A stretch of 64,000 nucleotides of DNA from CAVSRC01 sp963762605 (GTDB taxonomy: Bacteria; Pseudomonadota; Alphaproteobacteria; Rhizobiales; Kaistiaceae): contig CAVXLJ010000011.1 of the NCBI GenBank assembly GCA_963762605.1, forward strand, positions 62,001 to 126,000. Direction: 5' to 3'. Of the stretch, positions 26,329 to 35,138 are shown one piece after another. Each line of letters begins with the position of its first letter. Within the stretch, counting starts at the first letter, position 1. Both the position numbers and the translations under genes were made by a program. The notes below the pieces were generated by a model. The model was not told where the DNA came from. It ran no database searches and saw only the letters and a program-made list of their open reading frames with translations.

Positions 26329-27192
26329 ATGCCCCGTCCGATCGATCACCTCGTTCTCGCCGTCCGCGACCTTGATACGGCGCGGGCGACCTTTCAGCGC
26401 CTCGGCTTCACCCTGACGCCGGTTGCCCGCCACCCCTTCGGCACGATGAATTCGCTGGCCCAGTTCGGCGGCTCGTTCCTGGAACTGCTGGCAGTCGCCG
26501 ACCCGGGCGCAATTCCTGCCGGCGACGGCACGCATTTTTCCTTCGGCGCGTTCAACCGCGACTACCTCAACAGAGGCGAGGGTCTTTCCATGCTGGCGCT
26601 GAGGAGCGCGGCCGCCGCCGCCGACCGCGCCGATTTCGGCGCCCACGATCTCCGCGTCTACGAACCCTTCGGCTTCGAGCGCATCGCCACCGGCCCGGAC
26701 GGGACCGAGCGCAAGGTCGCCTTCTCGCTGACCTTCACCAGCGACTCGCGCCTCAGGCGCGCCGGCTTCTTCACCTGCCAGCACCATTATCCGGAGAATT
26801 TCTGGAAGGCGGAATTCCAGCGCCATGCCAATGGCGCGCTCACTATCGCGTCTGCCGTGATGGTGACGCGCGATCCCGCCGATTTCCACGAGTTCCTCAC
26901 CCATTTCACCGCCATGCACGAGATCACGGCGACCAGCTTCGGCATCGCCTTCGACCTCGGCGACGGCAGCCGGGTGGAGGTGCTGTCGCCCGAAGGCTTC
27001 AAGGCATTCTTCGGGGAGGAGGCGGAGCCGGACCCGCGCCGCTTCCTCGGCTGGCGGGTGAAGGTGGCCGACATCGGCGCGGTGGCGGCGCTGCTCGGCG
27101 AAAACCGCGTGCCGTTCAGTACCCATGGCGCGGCCCTGGTGGTGCCGGCCGAGGCGGCTCACGGCGCGGCGCTGGCCTTTGAGGCAGGATGA
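26329..27192 (+). CDS. VOC superfamily protein (glyoxalase_3-like)
   Basis: 287 residues. N-terminal vicinal-oxygen-chelate fold beginning DHLVLAVRDLDTARATFQRLGF with a putative metal His (H7), followed by a second, more divergent module. Length and sequence style fit the Glyoxalase-like domain PF13468. Members bind a metal and act on small molecules; no substrate can be assigned. Stands alone ahead of kdsA, 44 bases upstream of that gene's expected ATG. Confidence 0.82.
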   Translation: MPRPIDHLVLAVRDLDTARATFQRLGFTLTPVARHPFGTMNSLAQFGGSFLELLAVADPGAIPAGDGTHFSFGAFNRDYLNRGEGLSMLALRSAAAAADRADFGAHDLRVYEPFGFERIATGPDGTERKVAFSLTFTSDSRLRRAGFFTCQHHYPENFWKAEFQRHANGALTIASAVMVTRDPADFHEFLTHFTAMHEITATSFGIAFDLGDGSRVEVLSPEGFKAFFGEEAEPDPRRFLGWRVKVADIGAVAALLGENRVPFSTHGAALVVPAEAAHGAALAFEAG

Positions 27193-27264
27193 CGAGACCG
27201 GTGCGTTTTCCAGCGATCTGGCTATAGTCCGGCCTCATGAAACCGAACCAACACGTCACTGTCG

Positions 27265-28071
27265 GTGCCGCTACCTTCGGCAACGACCTGCCGCTCAACG
27301 CTGATTGCCGGCCCCTGCCAGCTCGAAAGCCGCGACCACGCCTTCGAGATCGCCGGACGGCTGAAGGAGATGGCGGAGCGGCTGAAGATCGGCCTCGTCT
27401 ACAAGACAAGCTTCGACAAGGCCAACCGCACCAGCCTTGCCGGCAAGCGCGGCCTCGGCCTCGACAAGGCGCTGGCCGTCTTCGCCGATCTCAAGCGCGA
27501 ACTCGGCGTGGCGATCCTCACTGACGTCCATGAGCGCCAGCAGTGCGCCGAGGTGGCGAGCGTCGTCGACGTGCTGCAAATCCCGGCCTTCCTTTGCCGG
27601 CAAACCGACCTGCTGGTTGCGGCGGCGCAGACCGGCAAGGTCGTCAACATCAAGAAGGGCCAGTTCCTGGCGCCCTGGGACATGAAGAACGTCGCCGCCA
27701 AGGTCACCGACAGCGGCAACCCGAACGTTCTGCTGACCGAGCGCGGGGCGAGCTTCGGCTACAACACGCTGGTCTCGGACATGCGCGCGCTGCCGATCAT
27801 GGCGGAGACCGGCGCGCCAGTGATCTTCGACGCCACCCATTCGGTGCAGCAGCCGGGCGGGCAGGGGACATCGTCGGGCGGCGACCGGCGCTTCGTGCCA
27901 GTGCTGGCACGCGCCGCCGTGGCGGTGGGCGTGGCCGGCGTGTTCATCGAGACCCACGAGGACCCGGACAATGCGCCCTCCGACGGGCCCAACATGGTGC
28001 CCATCGACGAGCTGCCGGCGCTCATCGAAGAGCTGATGGCGCTTGACGCCATCGCCAAGAAGCGGGGCTAG
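27265..28071 (+). CDS. kdsA: 3-deoxy-8-phosphooctulonate synthase KdsA with an N-terminal frameshift
   Basis: Condenses PEP with arabinose-5-phosphate to Kdo-8-phosphate for lipopolysaccharide. From LIAGPCQLES on, the TIM-barrel is complete (KTSFDKANRTS, VNIKKGQFLAPWDMKN, THSVQQPGG, FIETHEDPD). The Cys in AGPC marks the metal-dependent class. The true N-terminus, MKPNQHVTVGAATFGNDLPL from the ATG at 27237, is in another frame: one extra A at 27297/27298 (ctcaacg where ctcacg is expected) breaks it. In this sequence a product could begin only at GTG 27265 with 12 foreign residues. Its stop overlaps the convergent DUF6159 stop by four bases. Confidence 0.88.
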   Translation: MPLPSATTCRSTLIAGPCQLESRDHAFEIAGRLKEMAERLKIGLVYKTSFDKANRTSLAGKRGLGLDKALAVFADLKRELGVAILTDVHERQQCAEVASVVDVLQIPAFLCRQTDLLVAAAQTGKVVNIKKGQFLAPWDMKNVAAKVTDSGNPNVLLTERGASFGYNTLVSDMRALPIMAETGAPVIFDATHSVQQPGGQGTSSGGDRRFVPVLARAAVAVGVAGVFIETHEDPDNAPSDGPNMVPIDELPALIEELMALDAIAKKRG

Positions 28072-28928
28072 CCGCCCTTCGGCGCGAAGGCGCCACGCAC
28101 CAGTTCGCGGTCGAAGTCGACCGGCGGCTCGCCGGTGACGGCGTAATAGTAGACCGCCGCCGAATAGACTGCCGACAGCGCGGCGCCGAAGGCCATGATG
28201 GCGATGAAGGCGAGCACACCGGCGGTGATCAGCGCCAGCGCGACGGCCTGATGATCGGGCATGAGCTTGACTGCGCCGACGACGAGGAGGGCGGCCAGAA
28301 ACGTGGCGAAACCCATGACCAGCGAGATGCCGGCGGAACCGACGATGTTCTCGCCCCAGGTCTTGCGCAGCAGGCCAGCCGAGCGCTCGATCGCCTCGAC
28401 CGGGCCGATGCCTTCAGCCGCCAGAACGGGAACCACGAGAAAAGTCATGACTGTCCAGGCGAGTCCGGCGCCGGCGCCGATGAGCCGGCCGACGATACCG
28501 AGGCGCTCGCCGATGAACCGGATCAGCACGCCGACTGTCGCCGAGGCAATGGCATAGCCGAAGATCGGGCCGATGCGGCGGATGGCCAGTGCCAGCGCCG
28601 AGCGGAGGGTGGGGTCGCGTCCCTCGAGACGGTCGAGCGCCGCTCCGACCAGCGCCGTATTGAAGAAGATGATGATGAAATACTGGACCAGATAGAAGGC
28701 GAAGAGCCAGACATAGAGCGAGGCGGGAAGTGTCCCCGGCTGGCCCTGTTTCAAGCTGTCGAAGGCGCCGTCGTTGAGCGCTTGCCAGATGAAGGCGCCG
28801 CTGGCCGCGATCCCCGCCGCGCCGGAGAGGATGGGAAGCAGCAGCAATTCGCCGTCATTCTGGAGGACGGCAGTGCTCGCCTTGATCAGGCGCCAGCTGC
28901 GCTCGGCACGCGAGATGAAATCGGCCAT
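28068..28928 (-). CDS. DUF6159-like polytopic membrane protein
   Basis: 286 residues from the ATG at 28928 (MADFISRAERSWRLIKAS). The cytoplasmic N-terminal amphipathic stretch is followed by six to seven hydrophobic segments, with the FNTALVGAALDRLEG loop and a C-terminal SAVYSAAVYYYAVTGEPP ending that are characteristic of this uncharacterised family. No enzyme motif. Convergent with kdsA. Confidence 0.75.
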   Translation of the reverse strand: MADFISRAERSWRLIKASTAVLQNDGELLLLPILSGAAGIAASGAFIWQALNDGAFDSLKQGQPGTLPASLYVWLFAFYLVQYFIIIFFNTALVGAALDRLEGRDPTLRSALALAIRRIGPIFGYAIASATVGVLIRFIGERLGIVGRLIGAGAGLAWTVMTFLVVPVLAAEGIGPVEAIERSAGLLRKTWGENIVGSAGISLVMGFATFLAALLVVGAVKLMPDHQAVALALITAGVLAFIAIMAFGAALSAVYSAAVYYYAVTGEPPVDFDRELVRGAFAPKGG

Positions 28929-29326
28929 GACGATCCTCCGCCGGTGCTCCCGGCGATGGCGGGCAGGATCGCCGCCTGCCTTGAAGGAAGGGTTAAGCGG
29001 GCGGCGAAGGATGGATACAAGGCTGCCAGCGGCGGACAACGCACCAGATGGCTTTCATCAGGTGACAAGCAGCGGGGAATGGTCGCCGCCAGTATTCCGA
29101 AAGTTCAATGGCGAGGCCGGCACCGCCGCCCCGATCGCGGCCCGGCGTTCTATTAGGCTCTGTACCGGAATGACATGCGTGGCGGTCCGGCCAGCCTGAC
29201 GCCATTTCGATCTCTTTTCCCTTCAGGCAGACTCCTGTACCATGCTTGAGCACTGTCGGGTCCGACGGAAATAGAACGCTGGTCGCTGTCTTTTCAAGGG
29301 CGGCGTCCTGGGCTGGGGGATTTGCG
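28929..29326. other. divergent spacer, no gene seen
   Basis: 398 bases between the DUF6159 gene and the small secreted-protein gene. Possible short frames have no ribosome site or recognisable product. No tRNA, leader RNA or repeat was found. Slightly less GC-rich than the coding regions; must contain promoters for both neighbours. Confidence 0.45.
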
Positions 29327-29836
29327 ATGTCTGCCACGACCCATGTGACACTCGATTTTGCCGTCGTTGAACAGCGTCAGGCATCAGTGCCTGGCAGTCG
29401 ACCGTCGCCGGCACGGAAAACCCGCGTGACGATCGCGGTCTTGGCGGCGATCGTTGTCCTGAGCGGCGGGCTGTCGGCAGCCCTCGCTGATGAAAGAGGT
29501 GCCTGCAATGCGGAGGCTCACCAGCAGTGCATAGACCGCGGAGGGGAATGGGACAGCTACAACTGCGAATGCACCGGCGGCGGCGAACCTGCCAGTCCGG
29601 TCACCAGATCGTCCCCGGACTCGATCTTTGTTGAGCCCGTGCCCTCCACCGGTCCCTCGATCTATGTTCCGATCGGCGAGGACCCCGAAGATCCGGGCGA
29701 CGCTCCGCCGGACGATCCAGCCGCCAGCGCGCCTGATGATCTCGGCGGCATCGGGCTCGACGTCCACCCGAAGGAAAGCCCCAAAAAGCTCGACAACAGC
29801 ATCCGCGACATCATCCTCAATATGACCCACAAGTGA
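29327..29836 (+). CDS. small membrane-anchored or secreted protein with a Cys cluster, unknown function
   Basis: 169 residues from the ATG at 29327 (gggga ribosome site just upstream). A 35-residue cytoplasmic-looking start precedes a membrane span or uncleaved signal (VTIAVLAAIVVLSGGLSAALA, about 42-62). Then comes a compact Cys motif, ACNAEAHQQC and YNCECTGG (four Cys), and a Pro/Asp-rich, probably disordered tail ending DNSIRDIILNMTHK. I do not recognise a family. In-frame codons reach back to 29246, but without a ribosome site. Confidence 0.55.
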   Translation: MSATTHVTLDFAVVEQRQASVPGSRPSPARKTRVTIAVLAAIVVLSGGLSAALADERGACNAEAHQQCIDRGGEWDSYNCECTGGGEPASPVTRSSPDSIFVEPVPSTGPSIYVPIGEDPEDPGDAPPDDPAASAPDDLGGIGLDVHPKESPKKLDNSIRDIILNMTHK

Positions 29837-29882
29837 CCGGAGCGCCTCCGGCTCGGCCGGGGCCAGCGGGACAACATCCCGC
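29837..29882. terminator. two small GC hairpins between convergent genes
   Basis: Hairpins 29837-29842/29846-29851 (ccggag/ctccgg) and 29866-29871/29877-29882 (gcggga/tcccgc) fill the gap between two convergent genes. Neither has a T-run, so termination is only a suggestion. Confidence 0.3.
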
Positions 29883-29892
29883 CGCGCGGCGG

Positions 29893-30471
29893 TCATTCCT
29901 CGTGGACGACACGCTCGATGCGTCGGTCGGGCACCAGCCAGATGGCCGCGACGACGAAATAGAGGGCGAGCGCGACCGGCGCGTAGATGAACGACACAAC
30001 GATGGCGGCGAGGTAGATCACCGGGGAAATCGCCCCCTTCACGTCGCGGCCAAGGGCCGCCGCGAGGGGTGAATCCTTGCCGTTCACGGCCACCAGCGCA
30101 CGGGCAAGGATGTAATAGGCAATTCCCGCGGCCAGCAGATCGAGCCCGTAAAGAGCCACCGGGATCGGGGCGAAATGGTTCTCGCCCATCCAGGCGGTGA
30201 CGAAGGGCATGAGCGACAGCCAGAACAGAAGGTGCAGGTTGGCCCACAGAACCCGGCCGTCCACGTGCCGCGCCGCCTGCAGCATGTGGTGATGGTTGTT
30301 CCAGTAAATGCCGAGATGGATGAAGCTCAGCACATAGCTGACGAAAACCGGCAATAGCGGCAGGAGGGCCGACCATTCCTCGCCGTGCGGCACCCTCATC
30401 TCCAGCACCATGACGGTGATGATGATGGCGATGACGCCGTCGCTGAAGGCTTCCATCCGCCCCTTGTGCAT
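29893..30471 (-). CDS. TMEM175-like (DUF1211) potassium channel family protein
   Basis: 192 residues with six hydrophobic spans in two three-span repeats. The first span carries the family signature RMEAFSDGVIAIIITVMVLEM (R-x3-FSD), whose hydrophobic face lines the pore in characterised bacterial TMEM175 channels. The WNNHHHM loop is also typical. Last gene of a DUF1835-queF-TMEM175 run on the minus strand, five bases after queF; no functional link to queuosine is evident. Confidence 0.87.
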   Translation of the reverse strand: MHKGRMEAFSDGVIAIIITVMVLEMRVPHGEEWSALLPLLPVFVSYVLSFIHLGIYWNNHHHMLQAARHVDGRVLWANLHLLFWLSLMPFVTAWMGENHFAPIPVALYGLDLLAAGIAYYILARALVAVNGKDSPLAAALGRDVKGAISPVIYLAAIVVSFIYAPVALALYFVVAAIWLVPDRRIERVVHEE

Positions 30472-30476
30472 GCGCC

Positions 30477-30929
30477 TCAGCCCCGGCCGCGATAGAGCGG
30501 CACGTCCTGGTCCGGCAGCCAGATGCCCGCGGGTGGCTTGCCAGTCTGCCAGAACACGTCGATGGGCATGCCGCCGCGCGGATTGAAATAGCCGCCGATT
30601 CTCAGCCAGTGCGGCTTCAGGAGGTCGGCTAGCTTGCGGCCGATGGTGACGGTCACATCCTCATGGAAGGCGCCGTGGTTGCGGAAAGACTGGAGATAAA
30701 GCTTCAGGGACTTCGATTCGACCAGCCAGCCTTTCGGCACATAGTCGATGACCAGCAGGCCGAAATCGGGCTGGCCGGTGACCGGGCAGATCGAGGTGAA
30801 TTCGGGAAAGGTGAACCGCGCCAGGAACCTGGTTCCGGGCTGCGGGTTCGGCACACGGTCAAGCACCGCCTTGTCGGGGCTGGCGGGAATCGGGACCGAA
30901 CGGCCGAGCTGAAGCGCTTTCTTTGCCAT
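30477..30929 (-). CDS. queF: NADPH-dependent 7-cyano-7-deazaguanine reductase QueF
   Basis: Reduces preQ0 to preQ1 in queuosine synthesis. 150 residues, the short unimodular type. The nucleophilic Cys lies in TSICPVTGQPDF, and the QueF signature E-S-K-S-L-K-L-Y is intact, as is the FHEDVT segment that positions the conserved Glu/His. No other queuosine genes are in the window. Confidence 0.95.
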   Translation of the reverse strand: MAKKALQLGRSVPIPASPDKAVLDRVPNPQPGTRFLARFTFPEFTSICPVTGQPDFGLLVIDYVPKGWLVESKSLKLYLQSFRNHGAFHEDVTVTIGRKLADLLKPHWLRIGGYFNPRGGMPIDVFWQTGKPPAGIWLPDQDVPLYRGRG

Positions 30930-30937
30930 GCGGGCCT

Positions 30938-31915
30938 CTATGCTCCGGAATCTGCCGGCGGCACAAGCCGGGCGGCATCACGGTCGAAGCGCCAGACAGT
31001 GTGGCCAAGGAGACGCGTGCCCGCCCACCAGCGATCGAGGCCGCTGAGGTCGACGTGATCCACCTCGCCGGCAAGCACCTCCTCGCCGGCGATGGTCAGT
31101 TCCAGCTCGGCGTCGCGGAAGCGTTCGTCGCCGAACGCCCCCGGCGACGGTATCGGCAGGCCGGCAATCAGCGGTACGGCACAAGAGGCGAGATCGTCGA
31201 GCAGGCGGAAGACGCTCCAGTCGCCCATGAAGGCGGCCTCTTCCGCGGCGATCACCTGATGGAAGAGGTTTGCCGGCCGGCTGGCGCCGTGGGCGATGGC
31301 GGCAAGCAGCGTCTGCTCGGTGCGTCCGAGGCCGGAGCCTGGCGCCGGCAGTTCCTCAAGGAAACGCAGAAGGGCCGGCCGCAGGAAGGGAAGCGGGCCC
31401 TCCGGCCGGATCAGGCGGGCGGCGATGGGCTCCGGTGTCGGATGGGCGAGGTCGGCCCAGACGCCGGCGGCGAAGGCCAGATCGGCCACCGTGACGGCGC
31501 GCGCTTTGTCGGCGAAACGCAGGATGGTGTCGGCTGTCTGGCTGCCAAGGAAATCATCGGCCTGGACCAGGACGAGGCCCTCGCGCGGTGCTTCGCCGGC
31601 AAAGAAAGACAGAATCTGGACGAGCTGGAGCTGGTCGTAGAGGTCGTGCTCGAACCACAACTCGACCGTCTGGAACTCGCCGTGGGCGCGCAGCAGGGCG
31701 TCGCGTTCGGCGAATTCGGCCGCAACGTCGGCCGGACTCACGCGGAAGCGGCTGGAAAGATAGGCGGCCCGCCCGGCCGTGACGGCGGCGAGCTTGGTAT
31801 CGGTGATCGGCCCCTCGTGCAGCACGTCGCGCCACGGCAGCAGAATCGCCTCGCGGCCGGCCAGGCGCAGTAGCTCGGCGGCGCTGTCGCCATTGGTGAT
31901 GATCAGGTCGCTCAT
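30938..31915 (-). CDS. DUF1835 domain-containing protein
   Basis: 325 residues from the ATG at 31915 (MSDLIITNGDSAAELLR). The domain signature ITNGDS...PWRDVLHEGP is clear at residues 5-40, followed by ELWFEHDLYDQLQLVQIL. Function of the family is unknown. It heads the small unit with queF (eight bases downstream). The frame extends upstream to 31996 without a ribosome site. Confidence 0.85.
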   Translation of the reverse strand: MSDLIITNGDSAAELLRLAGREAILLPWRDVLHEGPITDTKLAAVTAGRAAYLSSRFRVSPADVAAEFAERDALLRAHGEFQTVELWFEHDLYDQLQLVQILSFFAGEAPREGLVLVQADDFLGSQTADTILRFADKARAVTVADLAFAAGVWADLAHPTPEPIAARLIRPEGPLPFLRPALLRFLEELPAPGSGLGRTEQTLLAAIAHGASRPANLFHQVIAAEEAAFMGDWSVFRLLDDLASCAVPLIAGLPIPSPGAFGDERFRDAELELTIAGEEVLAGEVDHVDLSGLDRWWAGTRLLGHTVWRFDRDAARLVPPADSGA

Positions 31916-32031
31916 CAGCTTGCCAAGATGGCAACGGAGCGGGGCGCTGTCACCTGGGATTGCGTTGTGTCCCTCACGAAAGCTAAAGGAGTTCAAAGAC
32001 GAATAATTTCAGGGTCCGGGGGAGGCGCAGC

Positions 32032-33336
32032 TTGACCGACAATCGTGTGCTCATTGCCGGCGGCGGCATAGGCGGGCTGACAACCGCGCTGACGCTCAAC
32101 CAGATCGGCGTGCCCTGTGTCGTCTTCGAGGCGGTGCGCGAGATGCGCCCGCTGGGCGTCGGCATCAACCTGCAGCCTAATGCGGTTCGCGAGCTCTTTG
32201 ATCTCGGGATCGGCGAGGCCGATCTCGAGCGGGTCGGCCTGCCTGCCAAGGAATGGGCGTTGGTTGGCCTCAACGGCAACGACATCTACTCCGAGCCGCG
32301 CGGCGTGATGGCAGGTTACCGCTGGCAGCAATATGCGGTGCACCGCGGCCATTTTCACATGCTGCTGCACGAAAAGGTGGTGGAACGAATCGGCGGGCGA
32401 GCCGTCAGGCTCGGAAGCCGGGTGACCGGCTACCGCAAGAACGCCGACGGCGGCGTGACCGCGTTCATCGAACACGCCGACGGCGCGACCTCGGAGGAGA
32501 GCGGCGCGCTGCTCATCGGTGCCGATGGCATTCATTCGGCGGTGCGCGCGCAGATGCACCCCGAGCAGCCGCCGATCCACTGGGGCGGGGCCGTAATGTG
32601 GCGCGGCACGACCATGGCCAAACCGATCCGCACCGGCGCCTCCTTCGTCGGGCTGGGGACCGACCGGCATCGGATCGTGTTCTATCCGATCTCCCGGCCC
32701 GATCCGCGGACCGGCCTGGCAATGATCAACTGGATCGCCGAAGTGACCATGGATAATTCGGCGGGTTGGAAACAGCGGGGCTGGTTCCGGCAGGTCGGCA
32801 TCGACGATTTTGTCCACTATTTCGATGGCTGGATGTGGGACTGGTTGGACGTGCCCGCTTTGCTCAGGGGGGCATCGGGCGCCTTCGAAAACCCGATGAT
32901 CGACCGCGATCCCATACCGACCTGGCAGGACGGGCCGGTGGCGCTGTTGGGCGATGCCGCCCACGCCATGTATCCGACCGGCTCGAACGGTGCCAGCCAG
33001 GCGATCGTCGACACGCGGATCCTGGGGCTTGCCATGGTCGAGCACGGGGTCACGCCGGCGGCGCTTGCTGCCTATGATGCCAAACTCTGTGGCCCCATCT
33101 CCGAGGTCATCCTGCGCAATCGCGGCGCGGGGCCGTTCGGGCTGCTGAAAATCGTCGACGAGCGTTGCGGCGGTACCTTTGACAACATCGACGAGGTCAT
33201 TCCGCCGGCCGAGCGCGCGGAGTTCATGGCCGTCTACAAGAGGTCGGCGGGGTTCGCGATCGAGAGGCTCAACAAGGCGGCGCGCACGATTCCGGAAGGG
33301 GCCCGCGTCGCGCGGATGGCGGCGCTCGGCGCCTGA
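32032..33336 (+). CDS. flavin-dependent oxidoreductase (FAD-binding aromatic-hydroxylase family)
   Basis: 434 residues. FAD/NADH-binding GxGxxG motif at the start (VLIAGGGIGGLTTALTL), a second flavin motif GADGIHSAVR and the GDAAHAMYPTGSNGASQAIVD motif that contacts the FAD ribityl chain, as in salicylate- and PHBH-type class A monooxygenases. The start is TTG at 32032 behind a strong gggggagg ribosome site; no ATG fits the N-terminus. Substrate unknown. The MAGYRWQQYAVHRGHFHMLL segment is typical of the PhzS-like subgroup. Confidence 0.85.
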   Translation: MTDNRVLIAGGGIGGLTTALTLNQIGVPCVVFEAVREMRPLGVGINLQPNAVRELFDLGIGEADLERVGLPAKEWALVGLNGNDIYSEPRGVMAGYRWQQYAVHRGHFHMLLHEKVVERIGGRAVRLGSRVTGYRKNADGGVTAFIEHADGATSEESGALLIGADGIHSAVRAQMHPEQPPIHWGGAVMWRGTTMAKPIRTGASFVGLGTDRHRIVFYPISRPDPRTGLAMINWIAEVTMDNSAGWKQRGWFRQVGIDDFVHYFDGWMWDWLDVPALLRGASGAFENPMIDRDPIPTWQDGPVALLGDAAHAMYPTGSNGASQAIVDTRILGLAMVEHGVTPAALAAYDAKLCGPISEVILRNRGAGPFGLLKIVDERCGGTFDNIDEVIPPAERAEFMAVYKRSAGFAIERLNKAARTIPEGARVARMAALGA

Positions 33337-33431
33337 GCGGAAAGACAGATCGAACAGCCGACGCGGCGACAATCGACGCCAGACAGTGGTTGCCCTATGC
33401 TCGCCTCGACCAACAGCACCCCATAGTAGTG

Positions 33432-34922
33432 ATGACAGACTGCGACCGCTCTCCCGATACGATCGGCGAACGAACCTGGCTGAAAAGCCTTGTTGCGGCG
33501 CTGATTCTGGGCCTTGCGGTTACGACCGGCGTGGCCGCTGCCGGCAACGGGGAAGCCGGGCAGACGGTTACGGCGCTGATCAAGGGCGCAGGCTTGACCG
33601 CGGACGACGTGGGCTATCTGGTGGTCGACCTCACGGACAAGCGGGTGTTGGCCGAGCACAATCCCGACCGGCCGTTCATTCCTGCCTCGGTGGCGAAGAT
33701 TGCGACGGTCGTCCCGGCCCTCGAAGTGCTGGGCGGCGACTACCGCTTCGCCACCACGCTCAATATCGTCGGCAGCATCAGCGATGGCGTCCTCACCGGC
33801 ACGCTGATCCTCCGCGGGGGTGGCGACCCGTCGCTCACCGGCGACGACCTCCAGGCCATGGCGAAGCAGCTGGCGGCAAGCGGGATCAGGCGCGTCGACG
33901 GCCAATTCCTCTACGATGCCGGCGCCACGGTCGAACTGCCGCAGATCGATGCCATGCAGCCGGAGGCGGCCGACTACAACTGTGGCGTCAGCGCACTCTC
34001 GGTGAACTTCAACCGCGTACACCTCGGCTGGAGCACGGCCGCCGCCGGTCGGTCGGCAAGCGCGGGGGCGTTCAGCCGACACTTGAAGCTGCCGCTCGAC
34101 GGCATCGGCATCACGTTTGCCGGCGAGAACCTGCCCGGACCCTATGTGCGGACCGGACCGCCTTCCGGGGACAACTGGCTGTTGTCGCCGAACCTGCCGG
34201 CCAAGGGCGAGGAATGGCTGCCGGTTGCCAATCCGTCGCGGGTCACCGCCGAGGTGTTCCGGGGCGCGGCGGCAATCGCAGGCGTGGCCCTGCCGGCGCC
34301 ATCGCCCGGTGCGACCCCGGCAGATGCGCGCGCAGTGGTGCGCCACGAAAGCGACCGGCTGATCGACATCGTGCGCCTGGCGGTGCTTCGCTACTCCAAC
34401 AACCTGTCGGCCGAGCTGATCGGCCTTGCCACCAGCCGGGCGCTGACCGGCCGCAAGCTGTCGCTTGAGGACTCGGCGACGGCGCTGGTCGACTGGTGGC
34501 GAAAGCGGCTGCCCGATGCCGACTGGATGGGGCTCGTTCTTGGCGACCATTCGGGACTGTCGCTGAAGTCACGTGCGACGCCGCGCCAGATCGTCGCCAT
34601 GATCGAGGAGGCTGGCGGGCTCACCGGCGGCGCAGACTTCCACGACCTGTTGCACCAGATCCGCTGGAAGGGGGTGAAGGGCTCGGCACGCGCGAAGACC
34701 GGCACGATGGCCTATGTGCGAGGCTTGGCCGGCTATATCGATACCGCCGCCGGTCATCGGCTCGCCTTCGCCATCCTCTTCAACGACAAAGCGAAACGCG
34801 CCGCGCTCGACGCCGCCTTCGACCCGCATGTCGTGGCGATTGACGCCCATTCGCGGCGGTGGCGCAATCGTGTGATCAGGCTGGAACGAAGCCTGACAAC
34901 CGACTGGGCCAAGCGGTTCTAG
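33432..34922 (+). CDS. dacB: D-alanyl-D-alanine carboxypeptidase/endopeptidase (PBP4, peptidase S13)
   Basis: Penicillin-binding protein acting on periplasmic peptidoglycan. 496 residues from the ATG at 33432; signal peptide or anchor at about 17-37. All three serine-transferase motifs are present: S86-x-x-K89 in PASVAK, SNN in YSNNLSAELIG, and KTG in ARAKTGTMAYV. The domain inserted between the first two motifs is that of S13 enzymes. Stands alone between the monooxygenase and eno. Confidence 0.92.
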   Translation: MTDCDRSPDTIGERTWLKSLVAALILGLAVTTGVAAAGNGEAGQTVTALIKGAGLTADDVGYLVVDLTDKRVLAEHNPDRPFIPASVAKIATVVPALEVLGGDYRFATTLNIVGSISDGVLTGTLILRGGGDPSLTGDDLQAMAKQLAASGIRRVDGQFLYDAGATVELPQIDAMQPEAADYNCGVSALSVNFNRVHLGWSTAAAGRSASAGAFSRHLKLPLDGIGITFAGENLPGPYVRTGPPSGDNWLLSPNLPAKGEEWLPVANPSRVTAEVFRGAAAIAGVALPAPSPGATPADARAVVRHESDRLIDIVRLAVLRYSNNLSAELIGLATSRALTGRKLSLEDSATALVDWWRKRLPDADWMGLVLGDHSGLSLKSRATPRQIVAMIEEAGGLTGGADFHDLLHQIRWKGVKGSARAKTGTMAYVRGLAGYIDTAAGHRLAFAILFNDKAKRAALDAAFDPHVVAIDAHSRRWRNRVIRLERSLTTDWAKRF

Positions 34923-35138
34923 AATCCTGTTCCCGTGCAGCGGCGCCCCTTGGCTTGATCCTGCGCAAATCTGCCATCAACAAATGGTTCTATCTAGCCG
35001 CGGAAACCTTTCCGGCGGCGGATTGCCGTCATGCGTCTGTCACACGGCAGACGGGCAATTCACACCTTCCGCCACACCAGCGGCTCCTGTAGAAGCTGGC
35101 ACCAGCCAAGACGACCGGAACACCTCGGAGAAGACCTT

